A DNA stretch of 64,000 nt from Mesorhizobium sp. B4-1-3 (GCF_006439355.1 NZ_VFTG01000016.1:62001-126000), one strand, 5' to 3'. Shown: positions 33,145-41,557, numbered from the stretch's first letter. Translations and numbers: made by a program. The notes: a model not told the origin generated them from the sequence alone.

Positions 33145-34470
33145 TCAGACGCGGTAATAGCGGTTGGCGCGTTTTTCCGCCTCTTCCATCGCTTCCTGCG
33201 GCGTCGCCTGGCCCGTCACCGCCTTGGCGAACATGTCCACCAGCACGTAATCGGCCATTGTCGCGGCGGATGCATAGCCGAGCGGCCCGGCATAGCCGTT
33301 GGGGCGTAGCGTCGCCGACGCTTTCGCGTAGGCCGCATTGTTGGGGTCGGCCTTCCAGACCGGGTTGTTGTCGAAGGCTTTCAGGGTCTGGCAGCAATAG
33401 GCCGCCGACGAAGTGATCCAGTCGGACATTTGCGGGTCCTCGAACATGAACTGCAAATAGGCTTTGGCGGCATTGGGATAGGGCGTGTAGTTGAAGATGA
33501 CAGCCGTGGTCACCTGGAACAGCTCGACCGATTTCCCGACCGGCCCGATCGGCATGTTGGTTGTGCGGATATCCTTGGCGATCTCGGCCAGCTTCGGGTC
33601 GTTGTCCTTGTTGACCTTTGCTGTGTTGTAGACCGAGATGCCGTTGGCGATCACGCTCACTTCCCCGGCCAGGAACGCGCGGTTGTTGTTGACGTCGAGC
33701 CAGCTTTCGGTGCCGGGGATGAAGGTCTTATAGAGCTCCTGCGCATACTGGATTGCCTTCAGCGTCTCCGGACTGTTGATCGTGACCTTGCCGGTTTCGT
33801 CGACCATCTGGCCGCCGTGGCTCCAGAGCAGCCAATGCGCGTAATTGTTGCCGTCGCCAACCCCGTGGCCATGGGTGAAGCCGGCGGGATGGCCTTTCGC
33901 CTTCAACGCCTTGCAAAGTTCCAGGAAACCGGCCGTGTCCTTGGGAAATTCGGAGAAGCCTGCCTCCTTGACCCAGCTTTCGCGGTACACGATGGCATTG
34001 CCGATGGTGGCCAGCGGCAAGCCGATGAACTTGCTCTCGCGCGTGGCATATTGTTTCGGGCCGTCGTACCAGCCGCCATACTTCTTGCCGAGATAATCAC
34101 CCAATTCCGTCACATCGAGCAGCTTGTCGGGGTATTGGTGCGGATCGTCGAACCAGACGAACATCAGGTCGGGGCCGGACCCGACATTGGCGGCGACCGC
34201 CGCCTTGGGACGGATGTCTTCCCAGCTTTCCTTGTCGATGCGAACCTCCACGCCCGTCGCGTCGGTGAACCGCTTGGTGTTCTTCAGCCACTGGTCCTCG
34301 TCGCCTTGCACGAAGGGCGACCAGCGCAGCAGCCTGAGCTTGGCACCTTCCTCGGGCTTGTACGTCAGGCCTTCCTGGGCGAAAGCGCTCGAGCCGGCGA
34401 AGCGGCTGCCCAGGGCTCCGGCCGCCGCGGCTGCGGTCGTGCGGATTACATCGCGTCTGGTGAACTTCAT
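33145..34470 (-). CDS. Sugar-type ABC transporter binding protein with Tat-like signal
   Basis: 441 aa extracellular binding protein (SBP_bac_1). The N-terminus MKFTRRDVIRTTAAAAAGAL has a twin-arginine and ends in an Ala-rich hydrophobic stretch with likely cleavage after SAFA, so export by Tat rather than Sec is probable. The mature part contains LRLLRWSPFVQGDEDQW and FTHGHGVGDGNNYAHWLLWS, as in UgpB/MalE-like proteins of rhizobia. AGGAGG lies 8 bases before the ATG. Ligand unknown, likely a sugar, polyol or glycerophosphoryl compound. Confidence 0.9.
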   Translation of the reverse strand: MKFTRRDVIRTTAAAAAGALGSRFAGSSAFAQEGLTYKPEEGAKLRLLRWSPFVQGDEDQWLKNTKRFTDATGVEVRIDKESWEDIRPKAAVAANVGSGPDLMFVWFDDPHQYPDKLLDVTELGDYLGKKYGGWYDGPKQYATRESKFIGLPLATIGNAIVYRESWVKEAGFSEFPKDTAGFLELCKALKAKGHPAGFTHGHGVGDGNNYAHWLLWSHGGQMVDETGKVTINSPETLKAIQYAQELYKTFIPGTESWLDVNNNRAFLAGEVSVIANGISVYNTAKVNKDNDPKLAEIAKDIRTTNMPIGPVGKSVELFQVTTAVIFNYTPYPNAAKAYLQFMFEDPQMSDWITSSAAYCCQTLKAFDNNPVWKADPNNAAYAKASATLRPNGYAGPLGYASAATMADYVLVDMFAKAVTGQATPQEAMEEAEKRANRYYRV

Positions 34471-34507
34471 ACTCGTTTCCTCCTGTTGCTCTGTCGTTGC
34501 CTGCTCT

Positions 34508-35584
34508 TTATCGCGCCGCTTGGATTCGTTTGCCGGTTTCGCCGTGGAAGAGGTGAATCGGGCCGGGGTCGACCGACAGCCGAATGGTTTCTCCCGGCGC
34601 GAAGGAATGGCGCTCGCGGAAATTGGCGACGATGTCCTCCCCGCCGGCGGTCCGGCCGATGATCTGCACTTCCGAGCCGGTCGGCTCGATCACCGCCACC
34701 TCGACCGGAATGCCGTCTTCGGCCAGCCGCAGATGCTCGGGTCGTACTCCGAGCACCATGGCTTCGCCGTTGCCGATGGAGGGCGGCTTTGGCAAAGGCA
34801 CGGAAATGCCTCCCGCGCCCCGGAACGACGGTAGGCCATCATTGGCGAACGCGCCCTTGAGCAGGTTCATGGCGGGCGAGCCGATAAAGCTTGCCACGAA
34901 CAGGTTGTTCGGCCGGTCGTAGAGCTCGAGCGGCGGTCCGATCTGCTCGACGAGGCCGTCATGCATGACCACGATCTTGTCTGCCATGGTCATGGCCTCG
35001 ATCTGGTCGTGGGTGACATAGACAGTTGTCGTCTTCAGCCGCTGGTGCAGTTCCTTGATTTCCGCCCGCATCTGGACCCTCAGCTTGGCGTCGAGATTGC
35101 TGAGCGGCTCGTCGAAGAGGAACACCTGCGGATTGCGTACGATTGCTCGGCCCATCGCGACGCGTTGGCGCTGGCCGCCCGAAAGCTGGCGGGGATAGCG
35201 CGACAGAAGCGGCACCAGCCCGAGGATTTCGGCGGCCCGCTTCACCCCGGCATCGCTTTCAGCCTTCGGAACGCCCTTGAGCATGAGCGAGAACGCCATG
35301 TTCTCTGCAACTGTCATATGCGGGTAGAGCGCGTAATTCTGGAAGACCATGGCGACGTCGCGCTCCTTCGGCGCAACGTCGTTGACGATACGGCTGCCGA
35401 TCGAGATATGGCCCTGGGAGATTTTTTCCAGGCCCGCAATCATCCTGAGAAGGGTTGATTTTCCGCAGCCCGAGGGCCCGACCAGAGTGACAAACTCACC
35501 GTCGTTGATATCGACGCTGACGCCATGCAGGATCTGGGTGGCCCCGAACGATTTGTAGACATCGCCAATCGCGACAGACGCCAT
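34508..35584 (-). CDS. Sugar-type ABC transporter ATP-binding protein (MalK/UgpC type)
   Basis: 358 aa ATPase. Walker A GPSGCGKSTLLRMIAG, signature LSGGQRQRVAMGRAIVRN, Walker B VFLFDEPLSNLDAKL, switch His in VYVTHDQIEAMTMAD, and a C-terminal OB/TOBE regulatory domain (GVRPEHLRL onwards). I start at the ATG at 35584 (MASVAIGDVYKSFG) with GGGAGGAG just upstream, not at 35632. It is the first gene of the operon, preceded by a LacI-type operator. Confidence 0.92.
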   Translation of the reverse strand: MASVAIGDVYKSFGATQILHGVSVDINDGEFVTLVGPSGCGKSTLLRMIAGLEKISQGHISIGSRIVNDVAPKERDVAMVFQNYALYPHMTVAENMAFSLMLKGVPKAESDAGVKRAAEILGLVPLLSRYPRQLSGGQRQRVAMGRAIVRNPQVFLFDEPLSNLDAKLRVQMRAEIKELHQRLKTTTVYVTHDQIEAMTMADKIVVMHDGLVEQIGPPLELYDRPNNLFVASFIGSPAMNLLKGAFANDGLPSFRGAGGISVPLPKPPSIGNGEAMVLGVRPEHLRLAEDGIPVEVAVIEPTGSEVQIIGRTAGGEDIVANFRERHSFAPGETIRLSVDPGPIHLFHGETGKRIQAAR

Positions 35585-35724
35585 CGAACTCCTCCCGATG
35601 GTCCCTGCGAATCCCGCGGGGAGCCGTTCCAATCAAGGTGTGGCTGAAACGGATGCCGGCAAGCACCCACCACTGGCGTCGGCGACATTTGCCCAGCTCC
35701 CCCCGGGTCACGCGACTGTGAAAC

Positions 35725-35736
35725 GGTAGCGCTACC
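35725..35736. promoter_or_regulatory. LacI/GalR-type operator
   Basis: GGTAGCGCTACC is a perfect 12-base palindrome with the central CG of LacI-family operators, about 140 bases upstream of the transporter operon's first gene. No LacI-family gene is in the window, so the repressor must be encoded elsewhere or lost. Confidence 0.6.
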
Positions 35737-36122
35737 ACATCCGCCTGTAAAGCAGCACCGAGCATGGGTGGGAGATCAGCGACAAATAGCTTGCCTTCAC
35801 CTTGATGATTCTTGGGGTAATCCGCTTGGCCATGAAGCGCTCGAGTTCCTGATCTAGTGATCCTCGGTCGAATGCCATACCAGCTTGGCTTCGAGCGTCA
35901 GGCCACCTGCGTTGTCTTTCCCATAAAGAGCTTGTCCGAGATCGGTCACTGGACGGCAAAGAGGATACGCCCCTTCGTGCGGAATGCCGCCGGCGAAGTC
36001 CTGCTTTCCAGATGGCTGAAGGTAAGCCCAAGGACTCAGGCCGCCTTTGTGAAGCGGACAGGGCAGGAATGAAGCCCGTGAATGGGTTGGGACGGGAAAG
36101 CGGCCCGATCTCGCAGACACCT

Positions 36123-36150
36123 CTTGAAACCGTAAGTCGCTGTTCTAAAT
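36123..36150 (+). promoter_or_regulatory. Candidate RpoH (sigma-32) promoter of the first Hsp20 gene
   Basis: CTTGAAA (36123-36129) and CTAAAT (36145-36150), 15 bases apart, fit the CTTGAA ... CYATNT pattern of alphaproteobacterial RpoH promoters with one mismatch in the -10 box. It would start a leader of about 95 bases before the Hsp20 start, the right length for a ROSE thermometer. Confidence 0.5.
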
Positions 36151-36159
36151 CAATAATCG

Positions 36160-36253
36160 CCGGCTGCCCTGGTGGGGGCCGGCACTGTCCAGGAGGCGCC
36201 GAGCGCTCTTGGCGCCTCCTTGTACCCATGTTGCTCAAACGGAGAATGTGGCT
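36160..36253 (+). promoter_or_regulatory. ROSE-like RNA thermometer leader
   Basis: The leader of the first Hsp20 gene holds a strong hairpin, AGGAGGCGCC (36191-36200) with GGCGCCTCCT (36211-36220). Close behind it, TTGCTC (36231-36236) lies just before the ribosome site GGAGA (36241-36245). A UUGCU-type box pairing imperfectly with the Shine-Dalgarno is the signature of ROSE elements that control rhizobial small heat shock genes. Pairing here would hide the ribosome site at normal temperature and open on heating. Confidence 0.6.
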
Positions 36254-36727
36254 ATGAGGACGAACCTCGACTTAACCCCAATGTTCCGGTCGAGCATCGG
36301 CTTCGACCGAATTTTCGACGTACTCGAGAATGCGAGCCGTGTTACGGCCAATGACAACTGGCCGCCCTACGACATCGTCAAGACCGGCGAGGACGACTAC
36401 CGCATCACAATGGCGGTGGCCGGCTTCACTCATAATGAGCTCGACATCACGCAGGAGCACAACATGCTCACCGTGACGGGCCAGAAGGCGAGCGGCGAAA
36501 GCGGTGAGTTCCTGCATCATGGCATTGCTGCGCGTCAGTTCCGCCGCAGGTTCGAGCTGGCCGACTTCGTCAAGGTCGCCAATGCCACACTCGAAAACGG
36601 CCTACTGACCATCGAGGTGAAGCGCGAGCTGCCGGAGGCGATGAGGCCGCGCCGCATCGCGATCACGACGGCCAGACCCGACGCGGCCAAGCCTCAGCAG
36701 ATCGAAGCCGAGAAGCAAGCAGCCTGA
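36254..36727 (+). CDS. Small heat shock protein Hsp20 (IbpA-like, class A)
   Basis: 157 aa chaperone that holds unfolding proteins. The start MRTNLDLTPMFRSSIGFDRI, with NWPPYDIVKTGEDDYRITMA, is that of rhizobial class A Hsp20/IbpA proteins. The alpha-crystallin domain spans about 35-130 and ends with the NGLLTIEV form of the I-x-I/V motif. I use the ATG at 36254 with GGAGA 8 bases upstream; a longer frame from 36209 would read through the thermometer region. A second, different Hsp20 gene follows. Confidence 0.93.
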   Translation: MRTNLDLTPMFRSSIGFDRIFDVLENASRVTANDNWPPYDIVKTGEDDYRITMAVAGFTHNELDITQEHNMLTVTGQKASGESGEFLHHGIAARQFRRRFELADFVKVANATLENGLLTIEVKRELPEAMRPRRIAITTARPDAAKPQQIEAEKQAA

Positions 36728-36752
36728 TCGCCGACAGGGCGAACGGGGAGAG

Positions 36753-36773
36753 CGCCGGGCCGCAGGCCCGGCG
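36753..36773 (+). terminator. Hairpin between the two Hsp20 genes
   Basis: CGCCGGGCC (36753-36761) and GGCCCGGCG (36765-36773) form a 9-base stem with a GCA loop. No T-tract follows, so it may be an mRNA-processing or stabilising hairpin rather than a terminator. Confidence 0.5.
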
Positions 36774-36833
36774 GGCGGGCAAGTATCGCTCGACCAACGG
36801 GCAAAGGCAGCAAGGAAACTAGGAGATGAACAG

Positions 36834-37346
36834 ATGAACATGCGTGAACTCATTCCCTGGGGCCGCAGCAATCAGGCTCCGACCGTGTATCGCGACGGCG
36901 AACAGAATCCCTTCCTGTCGCTGCATCGCGAAGTGAACAAGCTCTTCGACGACGTCTTTCGCAGCTTCGACTCGCGGTTCGGCTCGTTCGGTTCACTGAG
37001 TTCGTTCAATGGGCTCAACGGCAGCTGGCCGAGTGTCGAGATCTCGGACACCGAAAAGGAGGTCAAGGTGACCGCCGAGGTGCCCGGCCTCGAGGAAAAG
37101 GACGTGGAAGTGCTGCTCGACAGCGACGTGCTGACGCTTCGCGGTGAGAAGCGCTCTGAAACCGAGGACAAGGATCGGCATTTCTCGGAGCGGTTCTACG
37201 GCCGTTTCGAGCGCCGCATCCCGCTCCGCTGCGAAGTCGAGCAGGATAAGGTCGCCGCTTCGTTCAAGAACGGCGTGCTCACCGTGACACTGCCGAAGAG
37301 CGCGAAGGCTCAGTCGAAAGTGAAGCGCATTGCGATCAACGGCTGA
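36834..37346 (+). CDS. Small heat shock protein Hsp20 (class C)
   Basis: 170 aa Hsp20 of a different class from its neighbour, with the longer N-terminal arm MNMRELIPWGRSNQAPTVYR and a phenylalanine-rich FDDVFRSFDSRFGSFGSLSS segment. The alpha-crystallin domain (about 65-160) includes VKVTAEVPGLEEKDVEVLLD and NGVLTVTLPKS. AGGAG lies 8 bases before the ATG at 36834. Paired class A/class C Hsp20 genes are common in rhizobia and may form mixed oligomers. Confidence 0.93.
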   Translation: MNMRELIPWGRSNQAPTVYRDGEQNPFLSLHREVNKLFDDVFRSFDSRFGSFGSLSSFNGLNGSWPSVEISDTEKEVKVTAEVPGLEEKDVEVLLDSDVLTLRGEKRSETEDKDRHFSERFYGRFERRIPLRCEVEQDKVAASFKNGVLTVTLPKSAKAQSKVKRIAING

Positions 37347-37402
37347 CGCATGGACCTGCGACGGGGCTTGGCCCCGTCGCCGTCCCTGGCCATTCGGGAG
37401 GG

Positions 37403-38176
37403 ATGATCGTGAAACAAGGTTTGGAGCTGCAGGAAAGCAGGGGCGATACGCCAACCGACGGGGCCGTCCTCACGGTTCCAGTCAACGACAGCCGCCGCCG
37501 CGTGTCGGGCGAAAGGCGATCCGTCTTTCCGCCGGACGCGGTCGCCCACATTTTCCAGCCGAGCCGGTCGGTCACGACCTCGGGCCCTGCCCGCAGCAAG
37601 GGCTGGCGGCTCGTTTTCGAACGACGGACGAAGCCGTTCATCGAGCCGCTGATGGGCTACACCGGTAGCGCCGACACGCTGCCTCAGATCGAGCTCGCCT
37701 TCGCCACGCTGGAGTCCGCGGTTGCCTATGCAGAGCGCCAGGGTCTCACTTATGTCGTGCAGGGCGCGCCACAGACAGCGGAGCAGTCGCTGCAAACAGC
37801 TGGAGTGCCGACGGCCGAAATCGATTATCCGGAAGCTGACCTCGTGCTGACGCGGCTCGGCTGGTGGGCGTTGCACTGCCAGGCGAAAGGTATTGCAGCG
37901 AACCCGCGCTTCGATGCCGCGCTGCTGGAACCGGAGGTGGTCTATGCAGCGCCCGCTGACGTCGTCGCCGACGCGCTGCTGACGGTCGACGACAAACGCG
38001 CGGTGCTGAAGAATTGGGCGTGGAACGAATATCTGGTCGACCTCGCCACGGCCGAAGGCATGCCGGAGAACCGGCGGCCCTCGCGCCTCGATGAGGTCGG
38101 GGTTGCGCTGCTTGCGCTCGAGCCGGAACCGATGGCTGCCGGTTCGGGCCGCATGCCTGCCAGGGTGGCGGCGTGA
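37403..38176 (+). CDS. NDUFS4-domain (ETC complex I subunit-like) protein
   Basis: 257 aa protein. Residues about 45-115 match the NDUFS4/ETC_C1 domain: AHIFQPSRSVTTSGPARSKG, WRLVFERRTKPFIEPLMGYT and LAFATLESAVAYAERQGLTY. The true complex I accessory subunit is about 100 aa in alphaproteobacteria, so here the domain has a foreign N-terminus and an extra 140-residue C-terminal part with no family that I recognise. It follows the Hsp20 genes by about 55 bases on the same strand and may be heat-stress co-expressed. Respiratory function is doubtful. Confidence 0.75.
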   Translation: MIVKQGLELQESRGDTPTDGAVLTVPVNDSRRRVSGERRSVFPPDAVAHIFQPSRSVTTSGPARSKGWRLVFERRTKPFIEPLMGYTGSADTLPQIELAFATLESAVAYAERQGLTYVVQGAPQTAEQSLQTAGVPTAEIDYPEADLVLTRLGWWALHCQAKGIAANPRFDAALLEPEVVYAAPADVVADALLTVDDKRAVLKNWAWNEYLVDLATAEGMPENRRPSRLDEVGVALLALEPEPMAAGSGRMPARVAA

Positions 38177-38520
38177 ACGGGTCGCGTCAGCGGAGTGCGC
38201 TGCTGTCCCACCCCACCCGACCGCCATTTGAGGAAAGACAAAGGGAGAAGCAACACCTGAATCGGCTAGTCCGGCGCGCACCTCCGGACGGTGCCGCTCC
38301 TATTTGCAACCTGTCAACCGATCAACATGCGAGACGGACCGGCGCCGCCTTCGCCCGTATAGTCCCCGACGGATCAAACGCCGAGAGCGAAGATGAACAC
38401 GAGAATCCGCTTCCATATCTGGTACTGGACATCGTGGATGCTTGGGCGGAGGGTAGGAAATACGTGCCAACGCTCATACCGCCGTCGATGCCACTTCTGG
38501 AGCCCGACCCTGCTCTTTGA
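38173..38520 (+). CDS. Hypothetical protein
   Basis: Possible 115 aa product from a GTG at 38173 that overlaps the stop of the NDUFS4-like gene. It is basic at the N-terminus and acidic in the middle (ESEDEHENPLPYLVLDIVDA), with no recognisable family. The overlap and continuous reading frame are the only support. Confidence 0.3.
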   Translation: MNGSRQRSALLSHPTRPPFEERQREKQHLNRLVRRAPPDGAAPICNLSTDQHARRTGAAFARIVPDGSNAESEDEHENPLPYLVLDIVDAWAEGRKYVPTLIPPSMPLLEPDPAL

Positions 38521-38674
38521 TGGGCCGAATCCGGCGTTGCCTCACATCCGGGATCGGAGCGCGCGGAATTGGTTTTGAATGACGAGCCGCAAGCCACGCC
38601 TGACCTCGTCCAAGTGCACATAACGCATCTCCTACGCCGGCGATGCGACGACATTGGCCGCGCCGTGACTCGCG

Positions 38675-39481
38675 CTAAACGTCGGTCGAATAATCCAAAC
38701 CGTCGGACGAATTGTCGTCCTCGAATGACGAGTCGCTGTCGTCGAATGAAGCATCAGAGGCATCGGCATATTGGTCGTCGCGCTCGTCCTGCTCGCGCTG
38801 GTCCTCTTGTTGATCGTCGCGCTGATCCTGTTGCGCCAATGTTTCGTCCCGGCCGGTGCGCTCGCCCGCGGCAAAGGCCTGGTCAACGATATCGTTGGTC
38901 GGCGAGCCAAACCCGCTTCCGAGCCCTCCCAGGCCCGGACTACCCCACCCATGGCCCGAGAAGGCGCTGCTCAAGGCATTTGCCACCACCATGCCCCCAG
39001 CGACGCCGGCGGCGGTGGTGAGGGCATTGTGTAGGAAGCCGCCGCCCTGGGCCGGGGCGCCCCAAGGACCGGACTGTGCCTGGCCGCCCCACGGGCCGCT
39101 TTGCCGTCCGGAGCCGGCCGGAGAGGCGGGCGCGTCGGGTGCATATCCCGGCTGGCCCTGGGGATATTGGGAACCGGAACCGGGGCTTGTGGGTCGCGGT
39201 TCCGGCGGATCGCCGCCGAACAATCCCGAGAGAAAACCGCCCGATTGCGGCTTTGATCGGGCCTCTTGGAGTTGCGCCTCCAATTCGCTAATTCGGCTGT
39301 TCAGCCTCAATAAGGCCTGCTCGCTGACATAGAGCGATTGGGCCATGGCGTAGGGGGCGTAGGGTTGCCTGGCGACGAGGTCGGCAATCAGTCTTTCGGC
39401 TTCGGGATCACGGGGATGGTTTTCGGCGGTCCTCAGCCGTTCGAAGATGGCGGTGATAACCTGACGCTCTTCCGGGGTCAT
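38675..39481 (-). CDS. DUF2076 domain-containing protein
   Basis: 268 aa protein of the DUF2076 family. The N-terminal MTPEERQVITAIFERLRTAE and EAERLIADLVARQPYAPYAM are the family core, followed by a coiled-coil-like SEQALLRLNSRISELEAQLQ. The middle is Gly/Pro/Gln-rich low complexity (QSGPWGAPAQGGG type repeats), then a glycine-rich hydrophobic segment, and the tail is extremely acidic and Asp/Ser rich. AGGAG lies 9 bases before the ATG. The role is unknown; family members are putative periplasmic ligand-binding sensor proteins. Confidence 0.85.
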   Translation of the reverse strand: MTPEERQVITAIFERLRTAENHPRDPEAERLIADLVARQPYAPYAMAQSLYVSEQALLRLNSRISELEAQLQEARSKPQSGGFLSGLFGGDPPEPRPTSPGSGSQYPQGQPGYAPDAPASPAGSGRQSGPWGGQAQSGPWGAPAQGGGFLHNALTTAAGVAGGMVVANALSSAFSGHGWGSPGLGGLGSGFGSPTNDIVDQAFAAGERTGRDETLAQQDQRDDQQEDQREQDERDDQYADASDASFDDSDSSFEDDNSSDGLDYSTDV

Positions 39482-40021
39482 GAGCTTTGCTCCTGTAGAA
39501 AGCGTTTGCCACGCCTTGGCGGGCCAAGCTTTGACCTAGGGAGCGAAGATGGCGGGTACAAGGCATGCTGGCTTGGGTCTTGCATCTCGTGAAAATCCGG
39601 CTGCGGATGCCAGCTCAGCGACGGGCCAACTGAACCTTATGCCCGACTATTGATCTGCCGGCCAACACACTTGCTGCGGCCTAAGCGGCACCTATAACTA
39701 GCGCGCTGCAGGTGCACCGATGGTTAGACATGGTAGCGGCATGGGGTTGAAGAAAGGAAACGCCGGTCGTGCTCGTACCTCCTACGAAGACCGGCTTTGA
39801 GCCCGATCCAGCCCTTTGGCAGGAAAAGTCTTTCGCAAACTTACATCAGGAGCTTTGGCGCGCCCGATAGGTACCGTCCGGCGAGCCCGCAACGACGCTT
39901 CGACCTCGGCCAGGTGCCAAACGACGCAACGGGGGCTGAGCGCGGACCGGCGCGGGAACTGTCCCGTTGTCCCATCTCATAAATCGTACTGTCGGCGAGT
40001 GGCACCATTTCATGCAGTTGC
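39482..40021. other. Gene-free stretch upstream of leader repeat B
   Basis: About 540 bases between the DUF2076 start and a doubtful small frame. It must hold the DUF2076 promoter. Short open frames at 39797-40043 show no family features and overlap one another; no gene is called. Confidence 0.3.
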
Positions 40022-40297
40022 GTGCGGCGAATTGTTCGTGTGATCGCGTTTTTCGTATTCGTCATCATCGGGCAGCTCTCTCCTAATGGCGCTGCGGACA
40101 TTGAACGGAGAGTTCGCGAGGATGGAACGACAGAAAGCTGCCGGAAGTACTCTTGGCGGCAATCTCGCACATATTGGTCGGTAGGAGCGCTTGCACTCAA
40201 GGTTTACTGTGTTACCGACGCAAAGGTTCATCAATGTAAGGAAACTAATTCATGCGGCGCCCTTCGCCGGGGGCTGTCGGTCCCGCATCCCGCCTGA
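40022..40297 (+). CDS. Putative small secreted protein, possibly broken by leader repeat B
   Basis: GTG-started frame of 91 codons. It begins with a plausible signal peptide (VRRIVRVIAFFVFVIIGQLS) and likely cleavage after NGA, followed by a cysteine-containing segment. The frame runs into leader repeat B at 40254, so the last 15 or so residues come from the repeat and the original end may have been lost. No family is recognised and no good ribosome site is seen. Confidence 0.3.
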   Translation: MRRIVRVIAFFVFVIIGQLSPNGAADIERRVREDGTTESCRKYSWRQSRTYWSVGALALKVYCVTDAKVHQCKETNSCGALRRGLSVPHPA

Positions 40298-40480
40298 TAG
40301 GCGGCGCTATGCTGATGCTCCTACGGTCGCCCTGTCAAACCGGTCTCAGGGCCACGAACTTTCTCCAGCACCGAATTGAGTTGGTCCCGCTGGCGGACAT
40401 CTCGGTGCTTCCGCTTTGTACGCCGTTGTTTGCTTGATCGGGAGAAAGGCGCCGCCTTTCTCCCGACGAGAGGCAGAGAA
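40254..40480 (+). repeat. Leader repeat, copy B
   Basis: About 225 bases closely similar to 30129-30350. Here it directly precedes the ArdC-like gene (70 bases before its ATG), so it is probably a leader or promoter region of the ICE maintenance operon. Confidence 0.8.
40438..40466 (+). other. Hairpin in leader repeat B
   Basis: TCGGGAGAAAGGC (40438-40450) pairs perfectly with GCCTTTCTCCCGA (40454-40466) around a GCC loop, a 13-base stem. Copy A has the same lower stem but a different, still complementary upper stem. Confidence 0.65.
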
Positions 40481-40549
40481 GGGGCGGGTTCTCCATGACG
40501 GGTGAGAGTCGAAGGAGAGGCCTCCGGCGCCCGTCGCGGAGAAGCTGTG

Positions 40550-41515
40550 ATGTCGAATCGAAACAAGTGGGCCGGCGCCAGAGTCGACCGGAGTAATCTC
40601 TATGACGAAATCACCAACAAGATTGTCGCCGAGTTGGAGGCGGGCCGGGTCCCTTGGGTGCAGCCTTGGGGAACCGATGCCGCCAAGGCCCCGCTGTCAC
40701 TGCCAAGGAACGCTTCCACCGACCGCGCGTACAGCGGGATCAATGTGCTTATTCTTTGGGGCGCTGTGGTCGAACACGGATTTTCATCACAGGGCTGGCT
40801 GACCTTTCGCCAGGCCATGTCGCTCGGCGGAAATGTTCGCAAAGGCGAGCGCGGTACCGCTGTCGTCTACGCTGATCGCTTTATCCCCGACGCGGACAAG
40901 AAGCGCGCAAGAGACACAGGCGAGGAGGAGGCTAAAGCGGTTCCCTTTCTCAAGCGCTTCACGGTCTTCAATATCGATCAATGCGACGGGCTGCCTGAGG
41001 AGATTGCGACTTCGTCTCCACGGCCCGACAATCGCCTCATTGAGCCGCGGGTAGAGGCGTTAATCGAGGCCACCGCGATCGAGTTCCACGTGGGTGGAAA
41101 CAGTGCCTATTACATGCCAACCCAAGATTATGTTCAGGTCCCTCCGCCGCAAGCCTTCTTCGAGCGGATCAACTGGCATCGCACGGCCCTGCACGAACTT
41201 GGTCACGCGACCGGACATGCAACGCGGCTTGCCCGTGATCTTTCCGGATCTTTCGGCACCAAGAAATATGCGTTTGAGGAACTGGTCGCCGAGATCACCG
41301 CGGCCTTCGCCTGCGCCGCGCTCGGCATTGTCCCAACGGTACGACATGCGGATTACATCGGCTCCTGGCTCAAGGTTTTGCGAGACGACAATCGCGCTGT
41401 CGTGCGCGCCGCCAGCCAGGCGAGCAGAGCGGCTGACTGGCTTCTAGGCCATCTGCCTGAGGAGGGCGCGCGACCGATCGAAGGCAGCCCGAGTGCCCAC
41501 CGAAGGGCGGCATGA
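40550..41515 (+). CDS. ArdC-like antirestriction/zincin domain protein (DUF1738)
   Basis: 321 aa protein of the ArdC type. The N-terminal ssDNA-binding domain includes NLYDEITNKIVAELEAGRVP and WVQPWG; the C-terminal part is a zincin-like metallopeptidase domain with the zinc motif HELGH in RTALHELGHATGHATRLAR. ArdC proteins protect incoming single-stranded plasmid DNA from restriction. The ATG at 40550 has GGAGA upstream; its 53-base leader is closely similar to that of the following ParB-like gene. It is the first gene of the ICE backbone in this window. Confidence 0.9.
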   Translation: MSNRNKWAGARVDRSNLYDEITNKIVAELEAGRVPWVQPWGTDAAKAPLSLPRNASTDRAYSGINVLILWGAVVEHGFSSQGWLTFRQAMSLGGNVRKGERGTAVVYADRFIPDADKKRARDTGEEEAKAVPFLKRFTVFNIDQCDGLPEEIATSSPRPDNRLIEPRVEALIEATAIEFHVGGNSAYYMPTQDYVQVPPPQAFFERINWHRTALHELGHATGHATRLARDLSGSFGTKKYAFEELVAEITAAFACAALGIVPTVRHADYIGSWLKVLRDDNRAVVRAASQASRAADWLLGHLPEEGARPIEGSPSAHRRAA

Positions 41516-41557
41516 TGCGGCTGCCGAAGAACCCCCGCGAGCGCACGGCGCGAGGTA

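Noticed and set aside
33430..34662. 410-codon plus-strand open frame
   Set aside because: Antisense to the Tat-exported binding protein and ATPase genes, which have clear motifs.
40254..40480. Leader repeat considered as insertion sequence end or ICE attachment site
   Set aside because: No terminal inverted repeats, transposase or tRNA sequence; its position before ArdC and internal hairpin fit a leader better.
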